Positions 1 through 7,020 of a stretch of DNA of 22,242 nucleotides are shown one piece after another. The DNA lies in NCBI GenBank assembly GCA_002431865.1, contig DJEI01000086.1:1-22242 (forward strand). Direction: 5' to 3'. The translations under genes and the position numbers were made by a program. A model generated the notes under the pieces. The model was not told where the DNA came from and made no database searches. It worked only from the letters and a program-made list of their open reading frames with translations. The DNA is from Lachnospiraceae bacterium UBA5902 (GTDB lineage: Bacteria > Bacillota > Clostridia > Lachnospirales > Lachnospiraceae). Numbering within the stretch: position 1 is the stretch's first letter; every line of letters begins with the position of its first letter.

Positions 1-31
1 GTGAATTTATATAGCGTTTCACTTGTTTTTT

Positions 32-40
32 TGATATAAT
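32..40 (+). promoter_or_regulatory. Extended -10 promoter of the PilZ gene
   Basis: The sequence TGATATAAT is a perfect TATAAT hexamer (35-40) preceded by the TGn extension. No good -35 is seen 16-18 bp upstream, which is usual for extended -10 promoters. The predicted start lies near 47, giving a leader of about 33 nt that ends in GGAGGG just before the PilZ start codon. Confidence 0.6.
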
Positions 41-79
41 AGTGCCAATCTAATAAAAATTCCGAGCTGGAGGGTTAGT

Positions 80-424
80 ATGCAGGAAAAAAGAAAGAAT
101 GTCAGACTTCCGATCAAACTCAAGTTGGAAGTTTCTAATTTATTTAAGCAGGACGGTGTGAAAATTGAAAATCTCGATGCCGAAATTGAGGTGTTTGATA
201 TCTCCAAAGCAGGTATCGGATTTATGTCCCTGTCCAAGCTTCCGGTCGATTATTATTTCAATGCAACGATCGAATTTGAGAACCGGGAAGAAGTAATCTT
301 ATCCGTCGTGAAGATTCTGTATGTAACACCAATTGGCAACGCCGGTTACCGCTATGGCTGCGAGTTCGTTGGTCTGCCATCCATGTACGATTACATATTT
401 GAGGAATACGCACAGAATTTGTAA
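80..424 (+). CDS. PilZ domain protein (probable c-di-GMP receptor)
   Basis: This 114-residue protein is essentially a single PilZ domain. The N-terminal arginine motif RKNVR (residues 5-9) and the downstream DISKAGIG segment (about residues 40-47, the D/NxSxxG motif) are the two elements that hold cyclic di-GMP in this family. It has no signal peptide or membrane segment, so it is probably cytosolic and acts by binding a partner. The start is supported by GGAGGG five bases upstream. It converges on an exopolysaccharide-type sugar transferase gene across a shared terminator. A role in controlling envelope polysaccharide or motility by c-di-GMP is plausible, but only from context. The ligand-binding residues look intact. 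Confidence 0.85.
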   Translation: MQEKRKNVRLPIKLKLEVSNLFKQDGVKIENLDAEIEVFDISKAGIGFMSLSKLPVDYYFNATIEFENREEVILSVVKILYVTPIGNAGYRYGCEFVGLPSMYDYIFEEYAQNL

Positions 425-444
425 GCATTCCGATTCCATTATAT

Positions 445-493
445 AAAAAAGAAGGAACTGTTCATAAATTTTTATGAACAGTTCTTTCTTTTT
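445..493. terminator. Bidirectional intrinsic terminator
   Basis: A perfect 14-bp inverted repeat (455-468 with 471-484) is flanked by an A-run on the left and a T-run on the right, so it can end transcription in both directions. It separates the convergent PilZ and sugar transferase genes. Confidence 0.9.
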
Positions 494-495
494 GT

Positions 496-1908
496 TTATT
501 TCTGTTCTTCCACAGAAGTTTCCGGCGCTTTCACCTGCTCCGGCGGCTCATACTCTTCAAATACCAGTTCTTCCCCTCTGTGGAACGCTTCTGTACTGTC
601 CTTTTTGAACAGAACGATTAACGTCTGAAACAACAGCTTGATATCCAGCCAGAAGCTGTACTCTTCAATATACGTCAGATCTAAGATCAGCTTATCTTTC
701 GGTGAAGTGTTATATTTTCCGGCAATCTGTGCATGTCCGGTAATACCCGCTTTTACACGCAGGCGGTACTCGAACTCCGGCAGAACCGATGTATAGTTAA
801 ATACATTTGCCAGCATCTCCGGTCTTGGTCCAACGACACTCATATCGCCCTTCAACACATTGAAAAACTGTGGAATCTCGTCCAGACGGTATTTCCGCAG
901 GAACTTTCCGACACGTGTCACACGCTCATCATCTTCCACCACTGAATAATTCTCCACATTCTCCCGCATCGTGCGGAACTTGTACACGGAGAAGATCTTT
1001 CCGTCCCGCGTCGCACGGTTCTGCTTGAAAATAAGGCTGCCATGGTCATCAAGCTTGATCATGACGATGACGACCAGCATGATTGGTGATGTAAGGATCA
1101 ACGCAATCACAGAGATTATAATATCCATCGCCCGCTTGATAAACCGCTGCTCCAGGGTCAGTCCCTTGGAATAATTACAATATACCGATACGTCATCTAA
1201 GATAAAATGCTTTGCACTCTTCTCAATCACATCATGCATATCCGGGTTGAAATATACATTCTTCATATTCTGATAACAGTACTCCAGAATCTGTGTCCGA
1301 TCCTGCACCGGAACATCATAGATAAAAACCGTATCATGCTCCAGAATGTATTGCTTAAGGTTCGCATCCCGATAGTCCGCCACCTTATTTATCTTGTATT
1401 GCAGCTTATATTTTAAGACACCACGCACGATCTCGTTTAAGCTCTGCTGGGAAGAAGTAATGATAATACAGTCCTCCGGCTGGTAAATCTTAAAATACAA
1501 ATGATTGCCGCCATATACGAAAATCAGGATCGTTACAAACTGGATTGCTATGATTGGCAAAAGCAGATATGGCTGTTCCAGCTTGAAGCTCTGGTTTTTC
1601 ATCTGGTTTGTGTTCATGATCGACAGAACGATCACAGAGATCACATCCGTAAATACCTGATTCAAAAACAATGACAGCACGATCGGCTTACTCTTTCGTT
1701 TTCCTATGTCATAATGTCCATAGATTGTTGAAAACATATAATGCATTACTACATACGCTGCTATCGTAATACCGGATGTTCTTGACAGATTCCACAGCTG
1801 CCAGTTCGATTTTGCATAAATTCCGTACAATACAAAGAACAATATCAAATTCAAAATTGCCTTGAGAAAAAATACAAGTGAAGTCTCAAGTTTTCTGGTA
1901 TTATTCAT
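496..1908 (-). CDS. Polyprenyl-phosphate sugar phosphotransferase (exopolysaccharide initiation)
   Basis: A 470-residue integral membrane protein of the WbaP/WcaJ/CpsE type, which transfers a sugar-1-phosphate from a nucleotide sugar to undecaprenyl phosphate and so starts an exopolysaccharide or glycan repeat unit. Visible layout: four hydrophobic segments in the first 135 residues, a soluble Rossmann-like middle (about 140-245), a further membrane segment (about 260-285), then the catalytic sugar-transferase domain. Family motifs are KFRTM (310-314), the Asp-Glu pair of RLDEIPQF (343-344, catalytic in this family) and GPRPE (360-364). The charged C-terminal tail is probably cytosolic. The start ATG is 9 bp beyond the glmM stop, and its AAGGA site overlaps that stop codon, so the two are probably translationally coupled. 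The sugar specificity cannot be read from sequence. Confidence 0.88.
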   Translation of the reverse strand: MNNTRKLETSLVFFLKAILNLILFFVLYGIYAKSNWQLWNLSRTSGITIAAYVVMHYMFSTIYGHYDIGKRKSKPIVLSLFLNQVFTDVISVIVLSIMNTNQMKNQSFKLEQPYLLLPIIAIQFVTILIFVYGGNHLYFKIYQPEDCIIITSSQQSLNEIVRGVLKYKLQYKINKVADYRDANLKQYILEHDTVFIYDVPVQDRTQILEYCYQNMKNVYFNPDMHDVIEKSAKHFILDDVSVYCNYSKGLTLEQRFIKRAMDIIISVIALILTSPIMLVVIVMIKLDDHGSLIFKQNRATRDGKIFSVYKFRTMRENVENYSVVEDDERVTRVGKFLRKYRLDEIPQFFNVLKGDMSVVGPRPEMLANVFNYTSVLPEFEYRLRVKAGITGHAQIAGKYNTSPKDKLILDLTYIEEYSFWLDIKLLFQTLIVLFKKDSTEAFHRGEELVFEEYEPPEQVKAPETSVEEQK

Positions 1909-1917
1909 TCTATATCC

Positions 1918-3276
1918 TTACTGTACTTCGTACCCTTTGCTTCGGATAACGTCGACTACCGCATCTACATGTTCCTTACAGATCGCATCGGTCTTGGCTT
2001 CCACCATCACACGGATGAGTGGCTCTGTACCACTCTGGCGAAGCAGAATACGTCCATCATCGCCAAGTGCCTCTTCCACCTTTTTCGCAGCTGCAAGCAC
2101 ATCGGCGTCTTCCATAACGTCTTTCTTGCTTGTAACCTTTACATTGACCAGAAGCTGTGGGTAGATCGTCAGTCCGCGTGTCAGTTCAGAAAGCGGCATC
2201 TTCTCTTCTACCATTGCCTCCATGATCTTCAGGGATGTCAGAACACCATCACCGGTTCTTGCATTCTTCGAGAAAATGATATGTCCACTCTGTTCACCGC
2301 CGAGGATATAACCGTTCTCCATCATACACTCGTAGACATATTTGTCTCCGACTGCGGTCTTCTCATAGCCAATTCCCTCTGCATCTAATGCCTTGTACAG
2401 ACCAAGGTTTGACATAACTGTCGTCACGACTTTGTTATTGTTCAGTCTGCCACGGTCACGCAGATACTTTCCGCAGATGTAGATGATCGCATCGCCATCC
2501 ACCAGATTTCCCTTCTCATCGACAGCCAGACAACGGTCTGCATCGCCATCATAAGCAAATCCTGCATCTAAATTATTCTCTACAACAAACTTCTGCAGTC
2601 CCTCGATATGAGTGGAACCACAGTTCGTATTGATATTCGTACCATCCGGTGTGTTATTGATGACATATGTCTTAGCTCCAAGGGCATCAAACACTGCCTT
2701 CGCAACCGTCGAAGAGGCACCATTTGCACAGTCCAGTCCGACGCGCAGATTCTTGAATGCACGTGTTGGAAGTGTCATCAGATAACCAATATAACGGTTT
2801 CTACCCATCGAATAATCCGTCGTCCGTCCAATCTTTTCTTTCGTTGCAAATGGAATCTCCGGTACCAGTCCATCGATATAATCCTCAATCAGCTTTTCAA
2901 CAGCCGCATCCATCTTTGCACCGTGGCTGTTAATGATCTTGATTCCATTATCATAAAACGGGTTGTGGCTCGCAGAAATCATAATTCCACAATCAAACTC
3001 ATCGGCACGCACGATATAGGACACACTCGGTGTCGGTGTGACATGCATCAGATATACATCTGCGCCACTCGCTGTCAGTCCGGCAACCAAGGAATACTCA
3101 AACATATAACTCGAACGTCTCGTGTCTTTTCCGATGACGATCCGCGCCCGGTCATCCCCCTGCTTCTCCTTACCAAAATAATATCCGAGATATCTTCCGA
3201 CCTTGTACGCATGCTCCACTGTCAGGTCTACATTTGCCTCACCGCGGAATCCGTCTGTTCCGAAATACTTTCCCAT
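1918..3276 (-). CDS. glmM: Phosphoglucosamine mutase
   Basis: A 452-residue enzyme converting glucosamine-6-phosphate to glucosamine-1-phosphate, the step that feeds UDP-GlcNAc, peptidoglycan and surface polysaccharide. All four active-site loops are present: the phosphoserine loop SASHNP (101-106, Ser103 catalytic), the metal loop DGDADR (243-248), the sugar loop GEQSGH (327-332) and the phosphate loop RQSGTEP (413-419). The N-terminus MGKYFGTDGFRGEAN is typical of GlmM, and the length matches the family. The start has a strong AAAGGGGA site. It has its own promoter at 3346-3374 and is followed at 9 bp by the sugar transferase gene, so precursor supply and polysaccharide initiation are probably co-expressed. 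Confidence 0.96.
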   Translation of the reverse strand: MGKYFGTDGFRGEANVDLTVEHAYKVGRYLGYYFGKEKQGDDRARIVIGKDTRRSSYMFEYSLVAGLTASGADVYLMHVTPTPSVSYIVRADEFDCGIMISASHNPFYDNGIKIINSHGAKMDAAVEKLIEDYIDGLVPEIPFATKEKIGRTTDYSMGRNRYIGYLMTLPTRAFKNLRVGLDCANGASSTVAKAVFDALGAKTYVINNTPDGTNINTNCGSTHIEGLQKFVVENNLDAGFAYDGDADRCLAVDEKGNLVDGDAIIYICGKYLRDRGRLNNNKVVTTVMSNLGLYKALDAEGIGYEKTAVGDKYVYECMMENGYILGGEQSGHIIFSKNARTGDGVLTSLKIMEAMVEEKMPLSELTRGLTIYPQLLVNVKVTSKKDVMEDADVLAAAKKVEEALGDDGRILLRQSGTEPLIRVMVEAKTDAICKEHVDAVVDVIRSKGYEVQ

Positions 3277-3290
3277 TATTTTCCCCTTTC

Positions 3291-3308
3291 AATTTAGCTG
3301 TCTAAATT
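3291..3308 (-). promoter_or_regulatory. Small hairpin in the glmM leader
   Basis: A perfect 7-bp inverted repeat with a 4-base loop (3291-3297 with 3302-3308) ends a few bases upstream of the glmM AAAGGGGA site. It is short and AT-rich, so it may only modestly affect translation or mRNA stability. It is not a glmS-type ribozyme. Confidence 0.35.
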
Positions 3309-3345
3309 TTATCTTCATCGTTTTATGCACGTGTGTATTATTTTT

Positions 3346-3374
3346 ATTATATTCTTTTTTCTCTTACTTGTAAA
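3346..3374 (-). promoter_or_regulatory. SigA-type promoter for glmM
   Basis: Read on the minus strand, TTTACA (3369-3374) and a perfect TATAAT (3346-3351) are separated by 17 bp. The predicted transcript would start near 3339 and have a leader of about 63 nt. No terminator is visible between the upstream kinase gene and this promoter, so read-through from the que/kinase operon is also possible. Confidence 0.85.
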
Positions 3375-3397
3375 GATTTGGCATAACAAAGCAGTTC

Positions 3398-4474
3398 TCA
3401 CTCTTTTTTATCCGGCTCTGTCTGTGCAGTTTCCTCTGGATAATGCAGTGCATACCGGCTGTACAGATCTTCAAGATCCACATCATCTTCGGTGTAAGCT
3501 GTTTCCTCGTTACACTCTTCATCACCAGTGTCTTTTACCCCAGCCTCATCACTTGGCTGATGTGCCATCTCCTCAATGTTGATCTGCGGCAGCATGATAT
3601 CAAGCGCCTGCTGTTGATTCTGGATCTCCACATGCTTCAGACTCCCGCCAAACTCTCCATCCAGTGTCCATGCAATTTCCTGCTCCCCATCTACAATGAC
3701 GCGTGACGCTTTACATACAAAGAACATCTCATTACCCTCGACTTCATTTTGCAGAAGTCCACGGATGATCTGCTGCATCTCCGCTGGTGTTGATGGCATC
3801 CTGATAAAGAGACAGTCAAATTTTCCATCGTCTAACACGACATGCTTGGCACCCCGCAGCTTGAATCCACCGACCGAAAGCGTATTGGTCACCATACCAT
3901 ACAGATATTTTCCAGTGATGACCTTCTCGTCAAACTGCGCCGTCAGATTAAAGCCTTTATAATTTCCAATATTTTTGATACCTTCAATAATATATGCCGA
4001 ATGTCCGATTGCCTTTTTCAGAGACTGGTTTGTATTGTACGACACATCGGTGAAAATACCGAATGCCGCAATGTAGATAAACGACTTATCCGCGAACTGT
4101 CCGACATCAACCTTCGTACATTTTCCATTTACAATCTGATTTGCCGCTTCAATGGGTTTTCTTGAGATACGAAGACTTCGCGCGAAATCGTTTGTCGTTC
4201 CAACCGGGATATAACCAAGCGGTACTTTTTTGTGTCCCATCTTGGAATATCCACAGACCGTGTTATCCAGCGTTCCATCGCCGCCTGCACACACGATCAG
4301 GTCATAATCCTCACCGTCCACACGCACCTTGCGCTCTGCATCCTCCGGTCCCTGTGTCGGATACGTCACGACCTCGTATCCAGCCTGTGAAAATACCATG
4401 ATAATCTCAAACAAATCATTTCTTATCGCCGTTCGTCCGGCTTTCGGATTGATAATAAATAACAAGCGTTTCAT
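3398..4474 (-). CDS. Diacylglycerol/lipid kinase family protein (DgkB/YegS type)
   Basis: A 358-residue soluble lipid kinase of the DAGK catalytic family, which phosphorylates diacylglycerol or a related lipid and returns it to phospholipid synthesis. Visible motifs are NPKAG (9-13), the nucleotide-binding GGDGT (64-68) and GTTNDFAR (92-99). After the normal catalytic end (about residue 300) there is an extra acidic tail of about 55 residues, rich in Glu and Asp and poor in hydrophobics, that is not part of the core fold. The start is supported by GGAGGG seven bases upstream, 20 bp after the queC stop. The exact lipid substrate is not determined. Confidence 0.88.
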   Translation of the reverse strand: MKRLLFIINPKAGRTAIRNDLFEIIMVFSQAGYEVVTYPTQGPEDAERKVRVDGEDYDLIVCAGGDGTLDNTVCGYSKMGHKKVPLGYIPVGTTNDFARSLRISRKPIEAANQIVNGKCTKVDVGQFADKSFIYIAAFGIFTDVSYNTNQSLKKAIGHSAYIIEGIKNIGNYKGFNLTAQFDEKVITGKYLYGMVTNTLSVGGFKLRGAKHVVLDDGKFDCLFIRMPSTPAEMQQIIRGLLQNEVEGNEMFFVCKASRVIVDGEQEIAWTLDGEFGGSLKHVEIQNQQQALDIMLPQINIEEMAHQPSDEAGVKDTGDEECNEETAYTEDDVDLEDLYSRYALHYPEETAQTEPDKKE

Positions 4475-4494
4475 GGCTTCCCTCCATTATCTTT

Positions 4495-5160
4495 TTATCG
4501 TCTTGCAAGATATGCATCCAAGCCTTTTTTCCGCAGCTTACATGCAGGGCAGTTGCCACAGCCATCTCCCTTGATTCCATTATAACATGTTAATGTCATA
4601 TTGCGAACCAGGTCAAATCCGCCGAGCTTATCGGCAAGCTCCCATGTCTCTTCCTTATCAATCCACATAAGCGGCGTGATAATGTCAAACTCATAATCCA
4701 TTGCCAAATTAAGCGATACATTTAAGGACTTGATAAACTCATCTCTGCAATCCGGATAGCCGGAGAAATCACTCTGCGAAACTCCCGTCAGGATATCCGT
4801 GACACCCTTCTGCTTTGCGAATACGGCTGCAAATGTCAGGAATAACATATTTCTTCCATCGACAAATGTATTCGGTGTGCCCTCTGCCGGTGCATCGCTA
4901 TCTACCTGCATATCCTCTCTCGTCAGGGAATTCGGTGCAAGCTGATTTAACAGTGTCATATCCATGATTGTCTGCTCCACATCCAGTTTCTCACAGATTT
5001 CTTTCGCTGCGTCAAGCTCTGCCACATGTCTCTGGTGATAGTCAAACGATACGGCATACACCTTCTTATAATGTTTCTTCGCATACAGCAGACACGTTGT
5101 GCTGTCCTGTCCTCCACTAAATACAACAACGGCTGCTTCTTTGTTCTTCTTATGCTGCAT
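4495..5160 (-). CDS. queC: 7-cyano-7-deazaguanine (preQ0) synthase
   Basis: QueC makes preQ0 from 7-carboxy-7-deazaguanine, ammonia and ATP, the last preQ0 step in queuosine synthesis. The PP-loop ATP-binding motif SGGQDS is at residues 15-20, and four cysteines near the C-terminus (C-x8-C-x2-C-x2-C, ending CGNCPAC) form the zinc site. I place the start at the ATG at 5158-5160 (221 residues): AAGGAG lies 8 bases upstream. An in-frame GTG nine bases earlier would overlap that ribosome binding site. It is the last gene of the que cluster, 48 bp after folE. Confidence 0.95.
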   Translation of the reverse strand: MQHKKNKEAAVVVFSGGQDSTTCLLYAKKHYKKVYAVSFDYHQRHVAELDAAKEICEKLDVEQTIMDMTLLNQLAPNSLTREDMQVDSDAPAEGTPNTFVDGRNMLFLTFAAVFAKQKGVTDILTGVSQSDFSGYPDCRDEFIKSLNVSLNLAMDYEFDIITPLMWIDKEETWELADKLGGFDLVRNMTLTCYNGIKGDGCGNCPACKLRKKGLDAYLARR

Positions 5161-5208
5161 AATAATCACTCCTTCTTATCCTCTGTTTTCATCTTCTATT
5201 TTCAGCTC

Positions 5209-5787
5209 TTATTTCAGTAACATCAACAGCTTGTTCTGCAATGTCTCGTTCTTCTCGAACTCACCGGTAAATGTTGTCGTAAATGTCTTTGCACTTGCAT
5301 TCCGGATACCTCTGGCTGTCATACAGCTATGGCTTCCCTCGATCACAACTGCCACATCCTCACTTCTGGTTACTTTACTCATAATATATGCGATATCGGT
5401 ACCGATTCTTTCCTGCAGCTGTAAGCGTTTTGCGACCATATCTGCGATGCGCGCGATTTTGCTAAGTCCAAGCACTTTTCCCTTTGGAATATAAGCGACC
5501 GACACATGCATGTCATACATCAGTGCCATATGGTGCTCACAATAGCTGAACACCTCGATATCTTTCACTAATACCATGTCACTCGTATCCTTGCCCGGAC
5601 GCTCGAACGATTTGTTGAACATCTCTGCGATCTCATCGTTCGTGTAGTTCATTCCTTCAAATACTTCCTCATACATGCGGGCAACCCGGTCGGGTGTTTC
5701 CTTTAATCCCTCACGATCAGGATCATCGCCAAGTGCAGCTAAAATCCCGCGGATATGTTCTTTGATTGCTTCTTTATCGATTGCCAT
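5209..5787 (-). CDS. folE: GTP cyclohydrolase I
   Basis: A 192-residue T-fold enzyme that opens GTP to 7,8-dihydroneopterin triphosphate, the first step shared by folate and queuosine synthesis. The zinc ligands are visible as Cys83 and His86 (YCEHH) and Cys155 (SHSCMTARG), which separates it from the related QueF and QueD. The start is the ATG at 5785-5787 with AAGGAG six bases upstream. A longer frame exists, but it runs back into queE. It begins 1 bp after the queE stop. Its position among queD, queE and queC suggests it supplies the queuosine branch, possibly folate as well. Confidence 0.95.
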   Translation of the reverse strand: MAIDKEAIKEHIRGILAALGDDPDREGLKETPDRVARMYEEVFEGMNYTNDEIAEMFNKSFERPGKDTSDMVLVKDIEVFSYCEHHMALMYDMHVSVAYIPKGKVLGLSKIARIADMVAKRLQLQERIGTDIAYIMSKVTRSEDVAVVIEGSHSCMTARGIRNASAKTFTTTFTGEFEKNETLQNKLLMLLK

Positions 5788-5788
5788 C

Positions 5789-6457
5789 TTATACTCCTTT
5801 TTTTTCCGGATCCCAGATATATTTATGCATCTGAAGCTGTAACCGGACATCCTTCATGTTTTCCTGTATCATGTACTCTACAATCTGTGCTGGTGTGATC
5901 GCTGAAAATGCGGAGCTTAAATATACAGTTGCCCTCGCACACAGGTCATATGTCTCAATGATCTTCTTCGCCGTCTCCAGATCTCCTGTCGACGAAATAA
6001 CGAATTTCACTGCATCCTGAGGTTTTAACCACGCATAATTCTCCGTGCGCATAAACTGCTCCATTTCACTGTCAGGAAGCTTATAATCAAGCGTCATACA
6101 GACATTCTCCGGTCGTGCATTGTATCCGGAAATATCCACGCTTCCGTTCGTCTCGATCTCTACACGCAAGGCTTTATCCGCTGCCAGAAGCGCGATCAAC
6201 GATTCAATTTCCGGCTGAATCAACGGTTCCCCTCCGGTCAGCGTCACATTTTTCACACCACAGGATTTAATATACGCGTAGATTTCTTCTGCACTCATAC
6301 TCTCATACGGCACCTGTGGTTCATTCGCCCATTTCGTATCACAGTATCCACAGGCAAGATTGCATCCGGCAAACCGGATAAAGCATGCAAGCTCTCCGGC
6401 ATGTGTCGCCTCGCCATTGATACTGACAAACTTCTCTACTACTTTATACTTTCCCAT
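5789..6457 (-). CDS. queE: 7-carboxy-7-deazaguanine synthase (radical SAM)
   Basis: QueE rearranges 6-carboxy-tetrahydropterin to 7-carboxy-7-deazaguanine using S-adenosylmethionine and a 4Fe-4S cluster. The cluster motif CxxxCxxC is at Cys32, Cys36 and Cys39, followed by the SAM-contacting TGGEP segment. With the ATG at 6455-6457 it has 222 residues, within the family range. That start lies 1 bp after the queD stop, and GGAG from the last queD codon serves as its ribosome binding site. An alternative frame start seven codons earlier would overlap queD. This spacing implies translational coupling. Confidence 0.95.
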   Translation of the reverse strand: MGKYKVVEKFVSINGEATHAGELACFIRFAGCNLACGYCDTKWANEPQVPYESMSAEEIYAYIKSCGVKNVTLTGGEPLIQPEIESLIALLAADKALRVEIETNGSVDISGYNARPENVCMTLDYKLPDSEMEQFMRTENYAWLKPQDAVKFVISSTGDLETAKKIIETYDLCARATVYLSSAFSAITPAQIVEYMIQENMKDVRLQLQMHKYIWDPEKKGV

Positions 6458-6458
6458 A

Positions 6459-6878
6459 TTACTCCATATATGCGGCACAGTTATTTGGTGTCTCGTACAC
6501 CGTTGCCTTTAAAACGTGATAGCCTTTTCCCTTCATCTCATCATAGAAAAACTTCGCGAAATTCTCCGCGGTTGGACGGAACATCACTTCCACAACCTTA
6601 AAATACTCTTCTTCGAGCACATCCAGTGTTCTGCGTTTCAGGCTTCCAATCTCCACGATCAGACAATGGTCGAGTGCATCTGCGATGTTCTTCAGATCTG
6701 TTTTTAATTTGGAGAAATCCACGATCATGCCACGGTTATTTCCGCCCATCTCCAGACTGTTGCTGCCTACCTCGATTTCTACTGTCCAGTGATGTCCATG
6801 AATGTTTGAACACTTTCCTTCATAGCCTGCGAGGAAATGTGCACTGTCAAAGCTTGCATTTGTCTTTAATGTATACAT
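6459..6878 (-). CDS. queD: 6-carboxy-5,6,7,8-tetrahydropterin synthase
   Basis: QueD converts dihydroneopterin triphosphate to 6-carboxytetrahydropterin. The 139-residue protein shows the 6-pyruvoyl-tetrahydropterin-synthase fold signature: zinc ligands His14 (SAH) and His27/His29 (HGHH), the catalytic Cys23, and a C-terminal segment with a Glu that anchors the pterin. The start ATG (6876-6878) is preceded by AAAGGGG. The longer open frame upstream runs through the terminator hairpin and is not coding. It is the first gene of queD-queE-folE-queC and lies directly behind the candidate preQ1 riboswitch. Confidence 0.94.
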   Translation of the reverse strand: MYTLKTNASFDSAHFLAGYEGKCSNIHGHHWTVEIEVGSNSLEMGGNNRGMIVDFSKLKTDLKNIADALDHCLIVEIGSLKRRTLDVLEEEYFKVVEVMFRPTAENFAKFFYDEMKGKGYHVLKATVYETPNNCAAYME

Positions 6879-6896
6879 ACGAAAACCCCTTTCAAT

Positions 6897-6924
6897 AAAA
6901 AATGCGGGCGCACAAAGCACCCGC
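6897..6924 (-). terminator. Intrinsic terminator in the queD leader
   Basis: On the minus strand an 8-bp GC-rich stem (one G-U pair) with a 5-nt loop (6904-6924) is followed by ATTTTTTATT. It lies about 100 nt after the thrC stop and only about 20 nt before the queD start, and it follows a candidate preQ1 aptamer. It is therefore better read as a riboswitch expression platform than as a plain thrC terminator. A second 7-bp hairpin (6927-6946) sits between aptamer and terminator. Confidence 0.8.
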
Positions 6925-6950
6925 AACATAAATTCTGTCATTTATGGCTT

Positions 6951-6994
6951 GCCCTAGTTTTGTTTAACGGCAGGATGGTGCGAATGAACTGCCG
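6951..6994 (-). promoter_or_regulatory. Candidate preQ1-I riboswitch aptamer
   Basis: On the minus strand a 6-bp stem (CGGCAG 6989-6994 with CTGCCG 6968-6973) encloses a loop starting UUC and containing GCACC. It is followed by the A-rich tail UUAAACAAAACUAGGG (6952-6967), which closely resembles the tail of known class-I preQ1 aptamers such as the Thermoanaerobacter one. A C directly before the 3' side of the stem is where the ligand-pairing C sits in that class. The gene behind it (queD) and the terminator downstream fit the known role: the pathway end product turns off que genes. The pseudoknot pairing is weaker than in textbook examples, so the call is probable rather than certain. Confidence 0.62.
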
Positions 6995-7011
6995 CGCGTA
7001 TCCGCTACGCG
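6995..7011 (-). other. Short hairpin after the thrC stop
   Basis: A perfect 6-bp inverted repeat (6995-7000 with 7006-7011, loop of 5) begins a few bases after the thrC stop and abuts the candidate aptamer. No T-run follows, so it is not a convincing terminator. It may protect the thrC 3' end or help aptamer folding. Confidence 0.35.
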
Positions 7012-7020
7012 TCTATGTTA

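Noticed and set aside
2608..3297. 229-codon open frame opposite glmM
   Set aside because: Antisense shadow of glmM with Cys/His/Arg-rich composition typical of non-coding frames.
3291..3339. glmS-type ribozyme or known riboswitch in the glmM leader
   Set aside because: The leader is only about 63 nt with one small AT-rich hairpin and none of the conserved ribozyme core.
6879..6941. Upstream extension of queD
   Set aside because: It runs through the terminator stem; the AAAGGGG site places the start at 6878.
6995..7011. thrC terminator
   Set aside because: The hairpin has no T-run behind it, so I list it only as a hairpin. The true terminator is the one at 6897-6924.
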